Source of the DNA: Mariniflexile gromovii
GTDB lineage: Bacteria; Bacteroidota; Bacteroidia; Flavobacteriales; Flavobacteriaceae
Direction of reading: 5' to 3'
NCBI RefSeq assembly: GCF_017814435.1
Contig: NZ_JAGJCB010000001.1
Coordinates: forward strand, 320,814 to 384,813
DNA length: 64,000 bases
Within the stretch, counting starts at the first letter, position 1. The number at the start of each line of letters is the position of its first letter. Positions 28,089 to 34,349 of the stretch are shown in pieces. A program made the translations under genes and the position numbers. The notes under the pieces are model-generated. The model saw only the letters and a program-made list of their open reading frames with translations. It made no database searches and was not told the origin of the DNA.

Positions 28089-28475
28089 ATGATAAACACA
28101 GAGGATTTTACTAAAAGACTACAGCAAGTGATAGATTATTACGGAGAATCCGCTTCTTCTTTTGCTGAAAAGATTGGCGTACAACGCTCAAGTATTTCGC
28201 ATATTTTATCCGGCAGAAATAAACCAAGTTTAGAATTTGTTTTAAAAATACTTTCGGCATTTCCAGAAGTTGAATTGTATTGGTTACTAAATGGCAAAGG
28301 TGAATTTCCTTCAACAAAAAAAGCAGCAGCACAAAATCTTAGCTCAATAACATCAGTACCGTCTCCCTCCCCAAAAATTGAAAAAGAAATAGAATCCAAA
28401 ATTAATCACGACAAAACAATTGAACGGATTGTTATTTTTTATTCTGATGGAAGTTTTAAAAATTTTCAGAATTAA
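28089..28475 (+). CDS. XRE family helix-turn-helix transcriptional regulator
   Basis: The 128-residue protein has a cro/C1-type HTH at about 5-60: LQQVIDYYGESASSFAEKIG, VQRSSISHILSGRNKPS and a VLKILSAFPEVELYWLLNG helix, the last being typical for Bacteroidota regulators. The C-terminal part (about 75-128) is low in complexity and ends in a short beta-like stretch. It probably binds the dyads in front of its own gene and the facing M14 gene; this is inferred from position only. Confidence 0.9.
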   Translation: MINTEDFTKRLQQVIDYYGESASSFAEKIGVQRSSISHILSGRNKPSLEFVLKILSAFPEVELYWLLNGKGEFPSTKKAAAQNLSSITSVPSPSPKIEKEIESKINHDKTIERIVIFYSDGSFKNFQN

Positions 28476-28491
28476 AACTATTTAAGTTTAG

Positions 28492-28499
28492 TAATTTTG
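28492..28499 (+). promoter_or_regulatory. -7 promoter box of the small lipoprotein gene
   Basis: TAATTTTG matches TAnnTTTG, 17 bases before the ATG at 28517. Its last G is the first base of an upstream in-frame GTG, which therefore cannot be the start. Confidence 0.55.
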
Positions 28500-28516
28500 T
28501 GCGGAAATACAAATAC

Positions 28517-28891
28517 ATGAAATTCCTTTATCTCTTAATTTTATTTAGCCTGTTTAGCTGTTATGAAACAACACGCAATTGCACTGATTTTAAAACAGGT
28601 GAATTCTATAGCGAAGTAACTATTGACGGCGAATTATTTAAATCGAAATTTAAACGCACAGAAACGCTCCAAATTGAAACTTACAATAAGAAAACTGACT
28701 CCTCTCAATTACGCTGGATTAATGATTGCGAGGTTGTTTTCAAAACCATAAACCCTAAGAATATGGCAGAACAAAAGGATATTCATTTGAAAATTCTAAC
28801 AACAACAGACTCTTCATACACTTACGAATACTCCTATGTTGGTGAAACAAAAAAACAAAAAGGAGTTGCTTACAAAGTAGCGGCTAATTGA
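28517..28891 (+). CDS. Small conserved lipoprotein of Flavobacteriaceae
   Basis: The 124-residue product has a short signal sequence with lipobox LFSLFSC, so a membrane-anchored lipoprotein is likely. The remainder (YETTRNCTDFKTGEF, RWINDCEVVF, PKNMAEQKDIH) is a small beta-rich domain common in this family. From memory, relatives have been labelled 'DNA topoisomerase IV', which nothing in the sequence supports. The ATG at 28517 is preferred over GTG at 28499 because the latter falls inside the -7 box. It overlaps the convergent next gene by 8 bases. Confidence 0.75.
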   Translation: MKFLYLLILFSLFSCYETTRNCTDFKTGEFYSEVTIDGELFKSKFKRTETLQIETYNKKTDSSQLRWINDCEVVFKTINPKNMAEQKDIHLKILTTTDSSYTYEYSYVGETKKQKGVAYKVAAN

Positions 28892-29384
28892 AAGGGTATA
28901 AAAACGACTCCACTAAGTTAAATGTTAACTGCTTATCTTCATTTATTTGGTAGGTTATGAATAATTCTCCCCAATAATGGCCATCTGAGAAATCGGCAAT
29001 AATCCATTTATGATTTAATAATTTGATGGTGTTGATCATCATTCGTTTTCCTTCTTCAGAAGCGTACGGAATAATAGGGTGTTCCCCTTTCTCTTCATTT
29101 AATTTATAGAGCTCATCTTTTATCAAAGGCACCAATTCTGCCACATTATAACCTTGGTTTTCAAAATAACTGATGGCGTCTTCATTTCTTTCAAAATTAA
29201 AATGCGATAAATCTAAATTATCATCCTGCAAAACAGCAACGGAATCTTTATAACGTTTCGCTTGTTCTTTATAATTTTCTAATTTATGGTCCATATCTTC
29301 AAAAACCCGTTTGGCATTCACATACTGAAACAATATCAGTAATATGCAAAAAACGAATAGGTACATAAAAATTTTCTGTTTCAT
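28884..29384 (-). CDS. Membrane-anchored hypothetical protein
   Basis: The 166-residue protein has one N-terminal hydrophobic segment (about 6-22, FMYLFVFCILLILFQYV), then a charged, possibly coiled-coil stretch (DMDHKLENYKEQAKRYKDS). The C-terminal domain includes HKWIIADFSDGHYWGELFITYQ. I do not recognise the family. It is convergent with the small lipoprotein gene, overlapping it by 8 bases. It is followed upstream on the same strand by the MBL hydrolase gene, 91 bases away. Confidence 0.7.
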   Translation of the reverse strand: MKQKIFMYLFVFCILLILFQYVNAKRVFEDMDHKLENYKEQAKRYKDSVAVLQDDNLDLSHFNFERNEDAISYFENQGYNVAELVPLIKDELYKLNEEKGEHPIIPYASEEGKRMMINTIKLLNHKWIIADFSDGHYWGELFITYQINEDKQLTFNLVESFLYPFN

Positions 29385-29475
29385 GGGTGTGTTTTATTTT
29401 AAAGGGCGCATGCTGTTCATTAATAACCTCTCTTTGTCAAGGCTGTTTTTTAACATGCTCCTTACTTTATTAAAT

Positions 29476-30237
29476 TTAAATTGTTATTTCTAAACCATCA
29501 TAGGCCAAAAATACGTTTTCTGGTAATGTTTTTTCAACAGCATCATGAAATCCCAACATGTGGCTAATGTGCGTTAAGTATGCTTTTTCCGGTTTTACTT
29601 TACTAATAAATTGAAGTGCTTCTTCTAAATTAAAATGAGATTGATGTGGCTCAATCCTTAAGGCGTTAACCACTAATACTTTTATATGTTTTATTTTTTC
29701 AATTTCTTTCTCACTTACCGTTTTCATATCGGTTAAATATGCAAAATCATTGAATTTGAAACCAAAAACCTGTAGCCTATCATGCTTCCCTTTTACAGGT
29801 ACCACCTCTAAGTTATTTAAAACAAAAGGTTTGTTTTTTATACGGTTTGTAATAACGGTAGGCGCTCCAGGGTATCTGTTTTTTGTGGCGAAAATATAAT
29901 CAAAACGTATTTTAAGAGATTTTAAAACGCGCCTATGTGCATAAATAGGAATATTACCTTGTTTGAAATAAAAAGGCCTGATATCATCCAACCCTGAAGT
30001 ATGATCGGAATGTTCGTGTGTAAACAAAACGCCATCAATTTTAGTACATTGGGCGCGTAACATTTGATATCTAAAATCCGGACCGCAATCTATTACATAA
30101 GTAAATCCGTCCCATTCTACCAAAACAGAAACACGTAACCGTTTGTCTTTTTTATTATCACTCAAGCATACAGGATGTGTGCTTCCTATAATGGGAATGC
30201 CTTGCGAAGTTCCAGTACCTAAAAATGTTATTTTCAA
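29476..30237 (-). CDS. MBL-fold metallohydrolase, PhnP-like
   Basis: The 253-residue protein has FTHEHSDHTSGLDDIRPF near 74-91, the HxHxDH zinc motif. IDCGPDFRYQM precedes it, and LTHISHMLGFHDAVE near 220 supplies further ligands. The overall form is that of PhnP-type phosphodiesterases acting on cyclic phosphates, and homologues are widespread in Bacteroidota. The natural substrate here is not shown. It is preceded by a 254-bp intergenic region shared with the divergent gene at 30492. Confidence 0.87.
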   Translation of the reverse strand: MKITFLGTGTSQGIPIIGSTHPVCLSDNKKDKRLRVSVLVEWDGFTYVIDCGPDFRYQMLRAQCTKIDGVLFTHEHSDHTSGLDDIRPFYFKQGNIPIYAHRRVLKSLKIRFDYIFATKNRYPGAPTVITNRIKNKPFVLNNLEVVPVKGKHDRLQVFGFKFNDFAYLTDMKTVSEKEIEKIKHIKVLVVNALRIEPHQSHFNLEEALQFISKVKPEKAYLTHISHMLGFHDAVEKTLPENVFLAYDGLEITI

Positions 30238-30453
30238 AAAATTTAACTTTACTTTTTTTAATTTATTTCACTTAACTGCCTATTTTTAAAAATATTCATC
30301 ACTTAAAACAGCTATATTAACAAAAATCAATAATTTAACATCAACTATTTTATAAAAAAAAGAAAATAATTGAGTCATTTTACGTGTTCGCTAAAAGCGT
30401 TTCAAATCTACTAACAAAATTAGAGTTATTTTTTTATTTGTTCTATTATTTGA

Positions 30454-30461
30454 TACCTTTG
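30454..30461 (+). promoter_or_regulatory. -7 promoter box for the 30492 gene
   Basis: TACCTTTG matches TAnnTTTG and lies 30 bases before the ATG. No well-spaced -33 TTG is seen. The remaining 200 bases back to 30238 contain nothing else I can name. Confidence 0.5.
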
Positions 30462-30491
30462 TTAACATAATTATGTAACCCAAATAGTAAC

Positions 30492-31964
30492 ATGGAAATT
30501 ACCTTAAAGGGAGATAGGGAATTTGAAGAAATTCCTTCATTAAAAACCAAAGCACTTCGCATTAACCTAAATGAAAATATTTATGGCACTTTTGCGGAAA
30601 TAGGAGCTGGTCAAGAAACTAGTAGGCATTTTTTTAGAGCTGGTGGTGCCTCAGGAACCATAGCAAAAGCCATGTCTGCTTACGATAAGGCTTTTAGTGA
30701 TGCTATTTATGGAGCTGAAGATGACGGACGCTATGTTACAGAAACCCGATTAAGGAAAATGCTTAATCATGAAATTGACCTTATAGAAAAACGTCTTTCT
30801 AGAAAAGATTACCCTAATAAAATGTTTTTTTCATTTGCAAATACGGTAACTACCATCGATTTTGCAAAGCAGTTTAAAGGCCATGGTTGGATTGGAATTA
30901 AATACCAAATTGAACAAAACCAAGAGTATAATGATATTATTTTGCATATTCGTTTTAAAGAAACTGATGCGAGACTACAACAAGAAACACTTGGCGTTAT
31001 TGGCACAAATTTAATTTATGGTGCTTTTTACAAATACAACGAACCAAAAAAACTACTCCGTTATTTATACGACCATTTAGACAAAGATCAACTAGAAATT
31101 GATACTGTTAATTTTTCCGGACCTTTATTTAAAAATGTGGATAACCGATTAATGAGTTTACAACTTGTTAAAAATGGCATGACGGATGCCGTAATGTTTG
31201 GGCCAGATGGAAAAAACGTACTCCCAGCGCGTGTATTTTACAAAAAAAATATTTTAGCCTTTAGAGGAAGTTTTAGACCTGTAACTCAAGTAAATATAGA
31301 TATGTATGAAAATGCGTATAAAATGTTTATTGCCGAGAAAAAAGTTGACCCTGAAAATACCGAAGTTGTTTTTGAAATCACACTTTCCAACTTGCGTGCA
31401 GAAGGCGAGATTGATGAACAAGATTTTATGGATAGAGCTGACTTGTTGTGTTCTCTAGGACAATCAGTTATGATATCTAACTTCCAGGAATACTACAAGG
31501 TGGTTGAGTATTTTTCCAATTACACAAAAGCGAGAATGGGTCTAGCCATGGGTGTTAGTAATTTGGTCGATATTTTTGATGAAAAATATTATCGCCATAT
31601 GAGTGGCGGTATTTTAGAAGCATTTGGTAAATTATTCTTTAAAGATTTGAAAGTTTACTTGTACCCAATGATTGATGTTGCCACAGGAGAACTTATTACC
31701 AGTGAAAATTTGAAAGTGTATCCGCGTATGAAAGAACTTTATAAATTCTTTAAATACAACGGAAAAGTTATTGATATAGAAGATTATGATAAAAAATGTT
31801 TAACCATATTCTCACGAGAGATTATGCAACAAATTGCTAATGGAGAAAGTGGCTGGGAGGATAAGCTACCAGAAGGAATTGCCGATTTAATTAAAGATTA
31901 CCGAATGTTTGGTTACACACGAAAACCTTTAGTTTTACATAAGCGGAGAAAAATAAATAAATAA
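30492..31964 (+). CDS. Conserved protein of unknown function, about 490 residues
   Basis: The 490-residue protein is soluble, with no signal peptide or membrane span. Conserved-looking blocks are GTFAEIGAGQETSRHFFRAGG near 31-51, SKRIDY-like text around residue 100, and FGPDGKNVLPA near 235. From memory relatives carry conflicting labels such as nicotinate-nucleotide adenylyltransferase or TonB-dependent receptor. I see neither an HxGH nucleotidyltransferase motif nor a barrel signature. Its function remains unassigned. It is single-gene, ahead of a large inverted repeat. Confidence 0.75.
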   Translation: MEITLKGDREFEEIPSLKTKALRINLNENIYGTFAEIGAGQETSRHFFRAGGASGTIAKAMSAYDKAFSDAIYGAEDDGRYVTETRLRKMLNHEIDLIEKRLSRKDYPNKMFFSFANTVTTIDFAKQFKGHGWIGIKYQIEQNQEYNDIILHIRFKETDARLQQETLGVIGTNLIYGAFYKYNEPKKLLRYLYDHLDKDQLEIDTVNFSGPLFKNVDNRLMSLQLVKNGMTDAVMFGPDGKNVLPARVFYKKNILAFRGSFRPVTQVNIDMYENAYKMFIAEKKVDPENTEVVFEITLSNLRAEGEIDEQDFMDRADLLCSLGQSVMISNFQEYYKVVEYFSNYTKARMGLAMGVSNLVDIFDEKYYRHMSGGILEAFGKLFFKDLKVYLYPMIDVATGELITSENLKVYPRMKELYKFFKYNGKVIDIEDYDKKCLTIFSREIMQQIANGESGWEDKLPEGIADLIKDYRMFGYTRKPLVLHKRRKINK

Positions 31965-31965
31965 T

Positions 31966-32101
31966 AAAGAGGCTGTCTGAAAAGTATCAACAAGTGTCAT
32001 TCTGAATTCATTTCAGAATTTTAACTCGTTGATAATCAATATTTATTAGAAACTGAAACAAGTTCAGTTTGACAATATATAGACTTTTCAAACAGCCTCT
32101 T
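31966..32101. repeat. 136-bp nested inverted repeat between convergent genes
   Basis: Outer arms AGAGGCTGTCTGAAAAGT (31968-31985) and ACTTTTCAAACAGCCTCT (32083-32100) pair with one mismatch. Inside, TGTCATTCTGAATTC-type and TTCAGTTTGACA-type arms pair imperfectly. It may act as a terminator for both genes and looks like a short non-coding repetitive element. Confidence 0.8.
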
Positions 32102-32104
32102 CTT

Positions 32105-32557
32105 TTACTCCAATATTTGGGCAGCATGCATTTTTGCCTTAACAGCATCAATAACACGTGCTACTTTGCCTTCTTCATCTATTACAAATGTTTTTCTATG
32201 AATGCCATCAAACGTTCTGCCCATAAACTTTTTCGGTCCCCAAACACCAAATGCATTAATCATAACTTTATCAACATCAGCAATTAAAGGATATTGGAAA
32301 TCGTGCTTCTTTTTAAAATTAGATTGCTTTCTTTGGGTATCGGCGCTAACTCCCAATATTTCATACCCCGCATCCAATAATTCTTTGTAATGGTCTCGTA
32401 TGTTGCAGGCTTCAACCGTACAAGTAGGCGTACTTGCAGCCGGATAAAAAAAGACTACAAGTTTTTTTCCTTTATAATCTGATAGTTTTATAATGTTTCC
32501 TTGTTCATCAAATACCTCGAAATTTGGTACGGTATCGCCTTGTTTTAATGTGTTCAT
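32105..32557 (-). CDS. bcp: Peroxiredoxin, thioredoxin-dependent thiol peroxidase Bcp
   Basis: The 150-residue atypical 2-Cys peroxiredoxin has YPAASTPTCTVEACNIRDHY: C46 is peroxidatic and C51 the resolving cysteine, five residues apart as in Bcp. The usual TPGCT reads TPTCT. GVSADTQRKQSNFKKKHDFQYPLIAD and the closing VIDAVKAKMHAAQIL fit the family. ATG at 32557 is chosen over the one at 32596, because the latter lies upstream of the promoter box. It reduces peroxides in the cytoplasm. Confidence 0.93.
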   Translation of the reverse strand: MNTLKQGDTVPNFEVFDEQGNIIKLSDYKGKKLVVFFYPAASTPTCTVEACNIRDHYKELLDAGYEILGVSADTQRKQSNFKKKHDFQYPLIADVDKVMINAFGVWGPKKFMGRTFDGIHRKTFVIDEEGKVARVIDAVKAKMHAAQILE

Positions 32558-32585
32558 AATAGTAACTTTGATTTTTACAAACATA
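32540..32585. promoter_or_regulatory. Overlapping divergent promoters of bcp and nth
   Basis: For nth: TTG at 32540-32542 and TAACTTTG at 32563-32570, 20 bases apart. For bcp (minus strand): CAAACATA at 32578-32585 reads as TATGTTTG. Only 32 bases separate the two ATGs, so the -33 element of nth lies inside bcp. Confidence 0.6.
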
Positions 32586-32589
32586 CAAC

Positions 32590-33255
32590 ATGACAAAGGA
32601 TAAAAAGGTAGAATTCATAATAAAAACTCTCCAGGAATTATACCCTACCATACCCATTCCATTAGACCACAAAGACCCATACACCCTATTGATAGCGGTT
32701 TTAATGTCTGCACAGAGCACCGATGTTCGCGTCAATCAAATAACCCCTTTATTATTTAAAAAAGCTGATAATCCGTATGATATGGCAAAACTTTCGGTTG
32801 AAGAAATTAGGGGAATTATAAAACCCGTTGGCTTGTCTCCTATGAAAAGTAAAGGTATTCATGGACTTTCTAAAATTCTAATTGAAAAACATGATGGAAA
32901 AGTACCTCAAAGTTTTGAAGCCTTGGAAGCATTACCTGCTGTTGGACATAAAACGGCAAGTGTGGTGATGTCTCAAGCATTTGGTGTGCCGGCATTTCCT
33001 GTTGATACACATATACATAGATTGATGTACCGATGGAATTTGACGAATGGAAAAAACGTGGTGCAAACAGAAAAAGATGCCAAAAGATTATTCCCCAAAG
33101 AACTTTGGAACGATTTACACCTTCAAATTATATGGTACGGTCGTGAATACTCGCCTGCACGAGGTTGGGATTTAGAAAAGGATATCATTACAAAAACCAT
33201 TGGAAGACAATCGGTAATTGATGATTATTATAAATTAAAAAGCCCTAATAAATAA
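32590..33255 (+). CDS. nth: Endonuclease III-like DNA glycosylase/AP lyase lacking the iron-sulfur cluster cysteines
   Basis: The 221-residue protein keeps the HhH-GPD core: ALPAVGHKTASVVM carries catalytic K121, and PVDTHIHR carries D139, matching E. coli Nth K120 and D138. The C-terminal segment that normally holds the four cluster cysteines reads GREYSPARGWDLEKD, and the whole protein has no cysteine. It should still remove oxidised pyrimidines, with the cluster lost or replaced. The ATG lies beside the bcp promoter; a terminator overlaps its stop. Confidence 0.92.
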   Translation: MTKDKKVEFIIKTLQELYPTIPIPLDHKDPYTLLIAVLMSAQSTDVRVNQITPLLFKKADNPYDMAKLSVEEIRGIIKPVGLSPMKSKGIHGLSKILIEKHDGKVPQSFEALEALPAVGHKTASVVMSQAFGVPAFPVDTHIHRLMYRWNLTNGKNVVQTEKDAKRLFPKELWNDLHLQIIWYGREYSPARGWDLEKDIITKTIGRQSVIDDYYKLKSPNK

Positions 33256-33274
33256 AATAAATATTAGGGCTTTT
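33238..33274 (+). terminator. Intrinsic terminator overlapping the nth stop codon
   Basis: AAAAGCCCTAATA (33238-33250) pairs perfectly with TATTAGGGCTTTT (33262-33274) around an 11-base loop. The left arm lies in the last codons of nth. The flanking A and T runs allow use in both directions, including for the small gene at 33281. Confidence 0.88.
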
Positions 33275-33280
33275 CACCAC

Positions 33281-33427
33281 TCAGTTTAGAAGCGCTTCAA
33301 ACTTCATCTTATTACAATTTATAACACTTAAAGCTTTTGAGTAGTTTAGAATAAAGTTAACCGTTTCTTTTCGCGGTTCTAATTCGTTCAAATTTTTAAT
33401 AGAATTTCCAGAGTAAAGTTTTGCCAT
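33281..33427 (-). CDS. 48-residue conserved small protein downstream of the sigma factor
   Basis: The minus-strand ORF encodes MAKLYSGNSIKNLNELEPRK followed by a helical stretch and a C-terminal INCNKMKFEALLN. It lies 57 bases after the ECF sigma gene in the same direction and ends just before the nth terminator. I recall similar short proteins in other Flavobacteriaceae next to sigma or core genes, without a known function. The codon use is ordinary and the stop is clean, so it is probably real. Confidence 0.65.
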   Translation of the reverse strand: MAKLYSGNSIKNLNELEPRKETVNFILNYSKALSVINCNKMKFEALLN

Positions 33428-33484
33428 TTTAATAATTTAAGGTTCAATTTAATTTATTAACGCAGCTAATTTTACTTTATTGTA

Positions 33485-34075
33485 CTAATTCGTTAAAATT
33501 ACATTGTGTTTATCTATTATTTTTCTCAAATTGATTAACGCATAACGCATGCGCCCCAGGGCTGTATTGATACTTACACCTGTTTTATCTGAAATTTCTT
33601 TAAAGCTTAAATCTTCATAAATACGCATCAATAATACTTCTTTTTGGTCTTCAGGCAGCTCATCAACCAAACGTCTTACGTCTGTTTCTACCTGTTCTTT
33701 AATAATATTATTTTCCGCATTTAAGCTAGTATCGCTTAACACAGAAAAAATATTAAACTCATCGGTATTTGAAAATTTTGGCATTCTATTGTTCTTTCTA
33801 AAAAAGTCTATTACCAAATTATGGGAAATTCGCATGACCCAAGGTAAAAATTTACCTTCTTCGTTATAAGCACCACGTTTTAGGGTACGAATCACTTTGA
33901 TAAAAGTGTCCTGAAAAATATCATCAGCAACATCTCTATCATAAACTTTCGAATAAATAAAACTGTAAATTTTTTGTTTGTGCCTGTTAATAAGAATTTC
34001 TAAAGCACTTTCATCACCTTTAATATAGTTACTAACTAAGGTAGAATCTTGTATAAGTTCGTATTGCATAATCAT
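33485..34075 (-). CDS. RNA polymerase ECF sigma factor
   Basis: The 196-residue protein has sigma region 2 (DESALEILINRHKQKIYSFI, DDIFQDTFIKVIRTL near 56-70, VMRISHNLVIDFFRK) and region 4 (PEDQKEVLLMRIYEDLSFKEI, TGVSINTALGRMRYA near 160-178). The linker is short, as in ECF factors. No anti-sigma gene is beside it; the only companion is the 48-residue gene. Its promoter has a -7 box CAAATATA at 34176-34183 and CAA at 34205-34207, both read on the minus strand. Targets are unknown. Confidence 0.92.
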   Translation of the reverse strand: MIMQYELIQDSTLVSNYIKGDESALEILINRHKQKIYSFIYSKVYDRDVADDIFQDTFIKVIRTLKRGAYNEEGKFLPWVMRISHNLVIDFFRKNNRMPKFSNTDEFNIFSVLSDTSLNAENNIIKEQVETDVRRLVDELPEDQKEVLLMRIYEDLSFKEISDKTGVSINTALGRMRYALINLRKIIDKHNVILTN

Positions 34076-34175
34076 TACTTTTAGGGCATAGAAATAGCTT
34101 CTTTGCTTGGAGTTTTAGTTTAAAAGTAATGTTCTGCTATAGGCGAGCGTTGTTTAAAGTATTGATTAATAGATT

Positions 34176-34207
34176 CAAATATACCAATAATCATTCCGAA
34201 AAAACAA
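34176..34207 (-). promoter_or_regulatory. Promoter of the ECF sigma gene
   Basis: On the minus strand TTG (34205-34207) is followed after 21 bases by TATATTTG (34176-34183). Spacing and sequence fit the Bacteroidota primary sigma consensus. The leader would be about 95 bases. Confidence 0.6.
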
Positions 34208-34318
34208 AATTTATTTAAATTATTTTATAATTTATCTTGTTTTTGATCGTTGTCGAGTCCGTTTTATAATATTATTTACATTTAATAATTCATAATTCGT
34301 AATTCATAATTCTTATAG

Positions 34319-34326
34319 TATCTTTG
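34319..34326 (+). promoter_or_regulatory. -7 promoter box for uvrA
   Basis: TATCTTTG matches TAnnTTTG, 23 bases before the ATG. Just upstream are short direct repeats of AATTCATAATTC and AATTCGTAATTC type. No LexA-type box was recognised. Confidence 0.5.
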
Positions 34327-34349
34327 CGAAATTATTCCCGTTAAAGCTT

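Noticed and set aside
28499-28516. GTG start at 28499 for the small lipoprotein
   Set aside because: The GTG overlaps the TAATTTTG box; ATG 28517 gives a proper signal peptide.
32558-32596. Longer N-terminus for bcp starting at 32596
   Set aside because: It would begin upstream of the -7 box, overlap nth and add 13 residues unlike the family.
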